From Hetaerina americana (lineage: Eukaryota > Arthropoda > Insecta > Odonata > Calopterygidae): a DNA stretch of 64,000 nucleotides. This document shows, in pieces, positions 55,101 to 64,000 of this stretch. The notes below the pieces were generated by a model. The model was not told the origin of the DNA. It saw only the letters and a program-made list of their open reading frames with translations, and ran no database searches. The stretch covers positions 23,242,490 to 23,306,489 of the forward strand of contig JAKTNV010000001.1 of the NCBI GenBank assembly GCA_022747635.1, in the 5' to 3' direction. A program made the translations under genes and the position numbers. Each line of letters opens with the position of its first letter. The first letter of the stretch is position 1.

Positions 55101-58100
55101 AATGCATGTGAGATCCCTCATTTTTGGATTTTAGCAGAGCGAAGTCGTTTTCCGCTCGATATAACAAATATGAGCGTAAATACAGTGTGAGTTGAATGTT
55201 AAGTACAACGGAGGCCCATTAAAAACATTTTAGGACTTCATTAGGTTCAGAGGTACTAGTTAATGAGCGAATACTCGGGGATTCCTCGTTCCGTTTCATT
55301 GAAAAAATCATACTCGGAGCAAATGTAAATCGTGTCGTCATGCGTAGCCCAGAATAATATCGTAAAAGGTCAAGCAAGCAAACTTGGGGCTCTTTTTAAG
55401 TATGCTTAACCAACCAACCATTTTCTAACTTATGACCGTGACTATGCGCCAAGATAAAAATCAACGAAGAACTTGGGAGCGCAGGAGGATGTCTCATAAA
55501 CTTCGTCTTTGAGACGAGAGGATGTGCGTAGTTTGGAAGTTTTTGAAATTTTGGAACAGAGGACATATACATATATAAAAAAAACTCAACAGAGAAGATG
55601 GCTAGTGATAATAATAAAAAACTACTGTGGAAAAATTTGGAAATACCAAAAGCTTTATTTGATAATTTTCTATTTTCTGTGTTAAGTACGACTATATTTT
55701 TTGTTAGGAGTAGAAATAAAATATGAAATGAAATAACGCAACGTAACATAGTATAACATAGCATGGCAATGACATAGCATTGTATAACATTGCAAAAAAT
55801 AAAATAGCATGACGTAGCATAGCTTAACATAGTATAGTATAGCGTAGCATAACATAACATAGCATAGAATTATATCATATAGCATTAGATTAGAGCATTA
55901 GAGTAGATGAACGTAGCATAGCATGGCATTATATGGCACGGCATAGCATAGCATAAAGAAACTTCATTTATCGAGGAGAAAACCTTTTAGAAGATAAGAA
56001 ATCTTTTCACATTGAATTTCTGTGAGAGTGAAACAATCAGTACATGCAAATTATTGTACGGCATGCAAACTATATTTCAGTTTGTGCAATTATTTATATT
56101 TACGTAAGTTATATACTATGAAACTAGAAGATAGAGCTGGATGAAGCGAGGGAAGAAATGGTCATGAAAAATCAATCCTCTTAGTCGATTGAACTCTGGT
56201 CTTGGGCTTTTGAAATCCACGAAGATTTGAAGTCTTGAGTGAAACAATGTATACGTGATGCGTACCTTGAAAATATTGACATTGCGAAGCGACGCCAAGG
56301 GCAGGATGGTATTATACATTTGCGGTTTCACCAAGGCCGGATGTAACCTTGGCAATTTGTTTTTAATCATGCCGTTGTTAAACATGTTTAATTGATTACA
56401 TTTGCCATATTGCTATTAGGTCTAATCCGAGAATATAGCGTTAATTCTGCGTTGTGATTTAAGACCTGTGAAATAATTTAGGGAGGGAATACTAGGAATT
56501 TTTCGTCGAATTACGCGGTCGACTGAAAGCTTAACTCCAGAGAGATGAAACAAGAAAACTCTTCACTCAAGCAACGGGACAATCTTAAATCATGCGTCAT
56601 CATTACTTCCTTTAACGGATTGGACCATAAGCTTAGTCTGGCATCAAAATCTTTTGGATATCCAACTCGTATCTCTTTGGTTGAGGACGTGTAGAGTGAT
56701 GAGAAGGCATTAAAGGAAGAAACGTAAAGAAACGTTTACGAAGAGTCGGGAAAAAGGGGGTAGGCTCTTGAAGTACGTAAGGTTGTAAAGAAAAGAAAGG
56801 TGAAAACTTTAAAATGGAGCGTTTTGTTGTATGCTCAGGAAAGATGGTCGTTAAGGATGGAGTTTAAGTGTAGATTGGATGGTTTTGAGATGTAGGTGTA
56901 CTGGAGAAGAATTGAAAGGAATTTAAATTTAAGGTAAGGCAACTAGCGAGGAAGTTCTGGACATGCTAGTTGGAGGAAAGAGACAACTATTGGGAGAATT
57001 GCGAAGAAGACAGGGCAAGCGGATGCAAGAGGTTCTGATAGAAGCAAAGGGATGGCGAGGATTGTGGTATATAAAGGGGAAAATGCTTGAAAAAGGAGAT
57101 GGAGCGAGGAAAAGTAAAGGTATTTTAGAATGAAATTAAGGCAGGTAGAAAGTTTGCAGAGACGATAAATTAGGTATCGTAACATGTAGTTTGGGATCTA
57201 AGGATATTTTATGTCATGCTAATTAGTGCATAGGAGTAGAGTAATGTGTAGTGCTTGGGTTCATCATAAACCTACCCAAATCCATTAGACTACTGATAAT
57301 AATATTGCCTTTGGTATTAAACCATAACTAGAAAATCTAAACTTCCTTTGATAACCTTCAATCCTTTAAGTGGTGTTTCCAGTTCTTCCTGTTTTATATT
57401 ATCTTCCGTCAACGTCCTTTAAGTTTCAAGTTCATCCCTGATGTCCATATGCATGCCTTTTTCTTATCTAGAACAATCTAATAATGATCCGAGGAACTAA
57501 ATATCTGTTGCTTAAATCCTGCTTTTACCGTTGTAATGTGCATCCAGATTCATATAAAAGAATTTTTATTATCATAATTTAATAGAACTTAGTTTCGATT
57601 CATGCCAAATGTTAGAACACAGCCAATAAAGATTTATTTCACTTGAAATAAATCTTAAAGTAGATTTCTCCGGAAATAAATCTTTATTAATAGTGGGAAA
57701 TATAGCTATAGAAATAGTGCTAAAAATCGATTGTATTCGCCTTCCATAACATTAAGCCTGCTTCGACGTATTTGAGAAATTATTTTCTATTTTTGCATAC
57801 ATTTTACATATTTGTATATATTGATTGCCATGTGCAACCTTAAGGTAGGGCTATAGAGAACACTTTTATAGAACTCAATTCTTTTTGACACCCTTATTTT
57901 TTATTTTGTTGCTCTCGTAATCATCAGAATTTCAAATCCAAGACTGGTTTACTGTAGCCCTCCATTCTTCTTCTCTTTTCAGTGTTTATTCACATTCACC
58001 CTTCGAAAGGTTTCCCTGTTATGTCTTTCTTGATTTGTTTCCTATTTTCGCTTGTTTCTTGAACTTCCCCACAGGATATTCCTTTTAAATGCATTTATAA

Positions 58101-59785
58101 TTAATCCATTGAAGTATGCCCAACCCATGTGACTCTCTCTTACCGTAGAGTGCTCTCTTTAAATGGTCCTTTCTTCTCCTGCTCTTCTATATACTTCCTC
58201 CTTCCTCACTTTTTCCGTCCATCTAATCTTTACCATTCGCCTCTTCACCATCATGTTTAAAAGGCTTCTATATTCTTTACTTGTCTACGTATTTTGCCAA
58301 TGTTTCATATCTCTGATCCGTGATACCTAATGAGAATTATTTGATTTAGATTCAAATTGCCAGTGCATGAGACTTTTCTTCATATAACATGGCTCTACCT
58401 CTGTTTAATGTCCTCTTTCTCACTCGTTCGCTGACCTCACCGATCGAGATAAGTCGTAGATGACGGGACGGCCTCTCCTCCTCCTTCTCCCTCTCCCTTC
58501 GGCGCCAATGCTGGCTGCAAGTTCATGTCGGCTCTCTTTCCATTGTTTTCACTCCCTAATTGCCCGCCTCGGAAACAATTCGCCCGCTCGTTGAAGTTTC
58601 CGCAGCGGGCGGGTGGGTGTTTTCGGCGTTTCTCCTGCCTGCCGCGCGAATCGGTTTGCTCGCGATTTCCTTCATGGATATGTGGTGGAAAGGATATAAA
58701 TAGGGGGGGAGCAGGGAAGTATTTAGAGCCGGGCTATACGTACTAGCGGCACCTATGGCACGGCCAACGTCTGTGATTACTTTCTTCCCTAGAGGAAAAA
58801 GATCGATTTTGTTTTATTTCGTGCCTATTGTGAAATTGAATTAATGTTTATGACTCGTTACGAGGCATTACCAATATGATTTATTTGTTGTACATATAAT
58901 CTTCAATATTATTTTAGCACTTAATAACTCTTTATATATTATTACCTTCATTCACGTCTTCATTTATTGAATCTCTTTTCAAAATAATTTCGACGATCAA
59001 TTCGAGAGACTGAAAATCTACCTTTTTATGTGTCAATTTTGATAATATATGTATATAATATTCTAAGGGTTTCTGGATGGACACAGACCGATCACCGTTA
59101 CGTTTCTTAGTATCGTCTAACTAGACACGACCTGACATTATACTGCACATCAATAAGCCCTTTTTCAATTCCGTATACATCCTTCCTCCCTTCATCTCGT
59201 CCAGCGAGTATATCCTTTTCCTTCCTCCGCCTCGTGTGCATAATATTCTCCCCTTTATGTCAAAGTCTTCAAATTCCATTGGCTAATCTGAATACTCCGC
59301 ACTTACCTTTCTTGCCTCATTTGGATTTCTCCCAACAACCTCTTTCTCCATTCCAACTGTACCTAGTATTTCGTACTTGAATTCCTTTTTTCATTATTCT
59401 CCTGGACAGGATACCAAAATATATATAGAGAGAACAAATAGGACACTACCATTATAGATAGTTTTAGCTTTTGACAGAGTGACTCCTCGTGCTCTAACGA
59501 AGCCACTGGGACCACCAAATTATTAAAAAGAGTTTTTTTCATTTTTATCAATATTTTTTAAAAACAATTGGTTATCTCTTTATAAATATATATGTATGTA
59601 TTTATATATGTACACGTGTATGTCTGTGCATATACATGTATAGAGCTCAGTTCCTTCTCTCCCTTGAGAAAGGTGGTATCACCACCGGAAATTCGGACTA
59701 CGTGAGTTTCTTATGAGTGTGTTTCTGTGTTTTTACTGCTATCCTGGTGTGCACTATAAGTCACATCCGTCAGACTTTCACACAA

Positions 59786-59826
<41 letters not shown>

Positions 59827-59997
59827 TATATATATACATACATGTACACAAAAATACATAGATAAACACAGTTGTAGATGTTCAAAACATAGAAACACAA
59901 AGAAAGGACACTCACATATGTAGTTTTGACGATTCTGATGGCGACGTTCATCTGTGTTTTATATATTTGTCCGTCACCGAGGAACGTTCCATGCAGA

Positions 59998-60072
<75 letters not shown>

Positions 60073-63000
60073 AATTCTTAATATTTTGGGACAAAGTTGA
60101 TTAAAAAAATCATATAAAAGCATTCTTAAAATCCATATAATCGCTTTGCCGTGGGGTTTGGATTCAATCGGACCCATAATGACCAGAAAAATAAAATGAA
60201 AATATCAAAATACCCTTGCACCGCGGTCGAAAACCGACCGTAGGAATTCGCAGAAAAAGAGGCACACCCACAGAAATTCAGCATGACGCACACAGACACA
60301 CACAGCCCACCAAATTACCCCCCCCCCCTCCACCTCCACACCTCCCCTCCCCGGCGAACTGCTTTACAACTACTGACTGGGAACCGCCGCGGGGTTCGCT
60401 CGGAGCGAAAGGGTGAGTGGGTGGGTGGGTGGAGGGAGGGAAGGCATTCTTTGCGAAAACGACGCCGGGATTTGTTGGGAGTGGGAAGGAAAACAAATGG
60501 AAAAGCATACACACACACTGACACGTAATACGTAGCTCGGGAGGAATAAAAAAATTAAGAAATAACGAACGGTCCGAAAGAAAGTAAAAACGGAGAAATG
60601 AAACTGGGTCAGCGGGAGGAAGCGGACAGCACTGCAATCGCCCGCCGATCACAAAATGAGGCGGTGTCATTATTTCTCTCTCTCTCTCTCGCTCTCCTTC
60701 CTCTCCCGTCCCACCCCTTCCCTCCCAACTCACCTTTTACGGTCACTCCCCTTCCTTTGAGCCCCATTCCACTCCGACCTCTCCCATCGAACCCTCCCCC
60801 GACCCCTCTCACTCCGCCACTTTCATTCTTTTTCATTTTATATGACATTATGTTTTGCGAACAGAGTCGATCTCATCGAAGGAAAAGAAAAATACACCAG
60901 AGCAATCAAAATCAAAAATATCGGTTTGCTAGGCCGGGATTTTAAGCACTGCTGAGCGCATTAGAAAGTGAGTTAGATTGATATGGGGAATGAGAGCCAA
61001 TGTAAACAAAAGAGAGTCATTGCGGTTATCGAGAAAAAGGAAAAGTATGTTAACTGTTAACAAATAATTTTAAACTAGAGCAGATACATAAGTTAACCTA
61101 ACTCGGAAGTGTTTCCGACCAAGATAATAGGGACATTTGAAGAAGAAATGCGTTAGACAAAGAAACTTTCACAAGGAAGAGGGAATAAATGACAGCGACG
61201 TTGGGTGAGGATTATAAGAAAAGCTTTCTTAAAACTTTGGCATGGATCGAGGTTTTGTGCTGCATAAAAACTTTTGTCATTGAAGTAAGTTGATGGATGT
61301 AGATTGAGGACTTTTGAAATGTGGGTTAGGAGAATAATTGCACGAGTAAAATGGACAGAGAGGAAAACAAACGAGGAAGCGCTAGATCCTGGAAGTACCT
61401 GGTGAGGTCTCTGGCGCTCATGCCTTCATGATGCCTTTAAATGTTCTGAAGCGTTTCCCCCGCATGTATCCAAATAGGTTGAATACTTGGGCATTTCATT
61501 GACCTTTAATAGAACACAGATCGGAAGTGTATGCGGGTTAGCCTTAAAGAAGCTAGGTTTCATGGGACTGGTTGTAGACAGATGTGATGAAATAGTGAGA
61601 GAGATGTTTCTGCACTTTACTTAGAAGATGTTTAGAATACGTGGCAGGTATATACATAGACAAAAATAAATGTATATATATGCGCATTTATGTGCGTGCA
61701 TATGTATATAATATATATATACATATATAATATATATACATATATATATTATATATACATACATATATACATATATATTTTCTTATATATATATTTATAT
61801 ACACACACACAAACATTTTACCAAAGAGATAAAATTAAGGGATAGACATCGTCACAGAATAATTCAAAATACTCGTTAGTCCCATGTCCGACGTACAATC
61901 ACAACAAAATCGAACACTAGAGTCCAAAAAAATAACAATTATTTGAATACTAGAATTTTATGAATTGGTTAAGCACTGAAATTATGGAATGCATGTGTAA
62001 ACTAAAGCAGTACTTAGGGAAGTATTAAGTCTTAAAAATTAAAATTCATAATTATTTAGTTGCTGCAACATGTTTCCGACTTCCCCACTCTCCATGATAC
62101 GTTTCCATGCAATATTAATAAGATGGAGATGCCCGTGGAAAGGTAGGGTAGTCTGTTGAAAACACAGCGAAGAAGAAAAGAATATTTAATTTAACCAACA
62201 TCCAAAACAGAGCATACTCCTCTTTGGTTGAGGCACTTCTTCAATCTGCATTGGCTTCAGAAAGTCTTCAAAACCATCAAGCAGATCGATCGAATAAAAA
62301 TAGCCTAGAATATTTAAGGAGTATGGCAGAAGAGAGTAATCAAATGAAAATCGTGTAAAATAATAGTGTTGAATTCATTCTGAGACGCGATATTCAGATA
62401 AAGAAAATCGTCGAGAAAGGAGTGAACGGGAAGAGCTATAGGGTAAGATCCTGGATATAAGATAACTAAACGGAACAGACAGTGACAGATGCCTAAGAAA
62501 AAGAAATATGAATAGACCAAAGGGCAGAGAGGAGTGAGGGGAGAGTTGCGTCATTTTTAGCTAAGGATTGATGGCCAACTATGATAATACTAATAATAGT
62601 AACTTGCTAGGGGCAACGATGTTTTAAACTTTTTTTGTCTTTTAGCTCTTAAGTCCACCGTTCAGGACAGGTTACAAATGGAAGCAATCGCATTACGCAT
62701 ACATTTCTAAGAGTCGCCCAATAAGATACAACGCCCCACTTTGTTCTTCAACCCTGCACACTTCCTTCCTCCTTTTATTCCGTCCAACATCCATATCCTA
62801 TTCATTCCCTCTTCCTTTCTTTCCTAACATTCTCCCATTTATCACAGTCACAGCCAATAAAAATGCTTTGCATGAATCTTTCCTACTTCCTTTGGATTTC
62901 CTAAAACAATCCCCTAATCTCCCCCACCATAACTGGCACTTCCTCGTTTGTTTTGTTTTCTGGTCACTTCATCTTCTCCGTACTTCTCCACACTCTCATT

Positions 63001-64000
63001 TCAAAAGCATCCCATCTAGGTCTATCATCCTGCTTCAATGACCATGTTTACGTGCCATACAAAACCAAAACCACGCTCCATATCAAGGTTTTAACGAGCC
63101 TTTTCTTAACATTCTTACTCAACGACTATGTCATCAACTCCCTTCTTCTTGTGAATGCCTCTTTTCCTAGCGCAATTCTTCTCCTTACGTCCCTGCTGCT
63201 TTGACCGTGTTGGTCCAAAACACTTCCGAGATACATAAAATGTTCCACCTACTCTAGATTTTGCTCTCTCATTTTAACGTTTAGCTCATCCTTTCCCTCT
63301 CTGGAAAACCACATAACCTCTGTTTTATTTATATTAATTCTCATCCCATAAAAATAAAATGACTTTCCAATGCGCTGAGCCATGTTTGCAACCCACTGGT
63401 GGCATGACAAACTAAAGCAAACCTAACTGATTTCACGAATTCCCCGCCGACTTTGTCTTATCTCCAGGTCTTTCCATACCTATTCAAACATTCCCTTCGC
63501 TTTGACCAGCACAGGTGATAATGGACAGCCCTGGATTAACCTTCTTCCTAACGCTGCCCATCCGGACTCTCCGTCCCCCACTCACAACTGAGCGGTCTGA
63601 GTTATGTACAGGATCTTTAAGTTCAGTTCTTACTAAAATATCTCGGTCCATGAATGATATTTAAATATTTCCGTTAACATTCGATCAATTTTTCGGTGGA
63701 AATACAGTTAATCGGCGCATTTCGTTGATGCTGACATCTTTCGAACTCATTATTTACATTAAGAGTTCATGCATTAGCATTCTGTTCTTATTGAAATGTC
63801 TCCACCCAGAGAGGTCGGACTTATCCTTCTTGAGTGTGGCGAAGGTTTGTGGTCTCCACAAACCTTCGCCACACTCAAGAAGGACTGTAACTTCCTCCAA
63901 TGGGATACATTGGAGGAAGTTACATTTCTTCCCCCATCGCATCCAAAGTGCCCCTTGCGTAGTAAAAATGTCAACGCAAGGGTGTCGAAAGCGGTAGCGC

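Overview
This is a eukaryotic, almost certainly arthropod (probably insect) window. It is AT-rich and full of (TA)n microsatellites, tRNA-headed SINEs, 5'-truncated LINEs and a mariner remnant. No complete host gene can be supported. The only host coding candidate is a possible first coding exon at 1434-1560, inside a GC-rich block at 900-1970, ending at a consensus GTGAGT donor. No bacterial-style operon, rRNA, genuine tRNA gene or CRISPR array is visible. I cannot name the species. Family names used here (LINE-A/B/C, SINE-A/B, repeat groups D/E/F) are local labels given after comparing copies within the window.

Retrotransposons dominate. LINE-A is an APE-type non-LTR element of RTE-like character. 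Its best copy (12018-14346) keeps the end of the endonuclease, the whole reverse transcriptase and the C-terminus in one open frame. About fourteen shorter copies lie on both strands, one (20095-20783) with a perfect 14-bp target-site duplication. LINE-B, LINE-C and a Jockey/CR1-like fragment are further remnants. SINE-A (nine copies) and SINE-B (eight copies or fragments) have pol III box-B heads. Several SINE-A copies have clean target-site duplications, and two sit nested inside older repeats.

The most interesting signal is a set of hammerhead-ribozyme-like motifs. On the minus strand at about 26060-26108 all three helices and the core (CTGAGGA ... GAAA) can be drawn. The motif lies inside a roughly 308-bp element flanked by an 11-bp direct repeat and carrying internal inverted repeats. 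Related but decayed cores (CTGANGA, one nucleotide, hairpin, GAAA) recur in short repeats that abut (TA)n arrays at about 14367-14525, 17268-17630, 30590-30745, 59640-59788 and 59845-60000. Such motifs are known from Penelope-like elements and retrozymes. Assignment of these repeats to either group is inference.

Layout: 1-2000 GC-rich candidate promoter and exon; 2000-4440 SINEs and TA arrays; 10.1-15.2 kb the LINE-A cluster with a nested SINE; 17.2-18.2 kb composite hammerhead-like repeats plus a LINE; 20-24 kb LINE and SINE insertions; 25.4-26.8 kb SINE-like repeat, ribozyme element and LINE; 28.6-32.8 kb mixed remnants and a CpG/GC-box block; 34.8-35.6 kb a TA minisatellite enclosing SINE-B; 50.27-51.02 kb a deleted mariner; 55.7-63.6 kb an ATAGC-type satellite, LINE remnants and TA arrays; 63.82-63.98 kb three consecutive perfect hairpins. 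The gaps between these are AT-rich sequence in which I see nothing coding.
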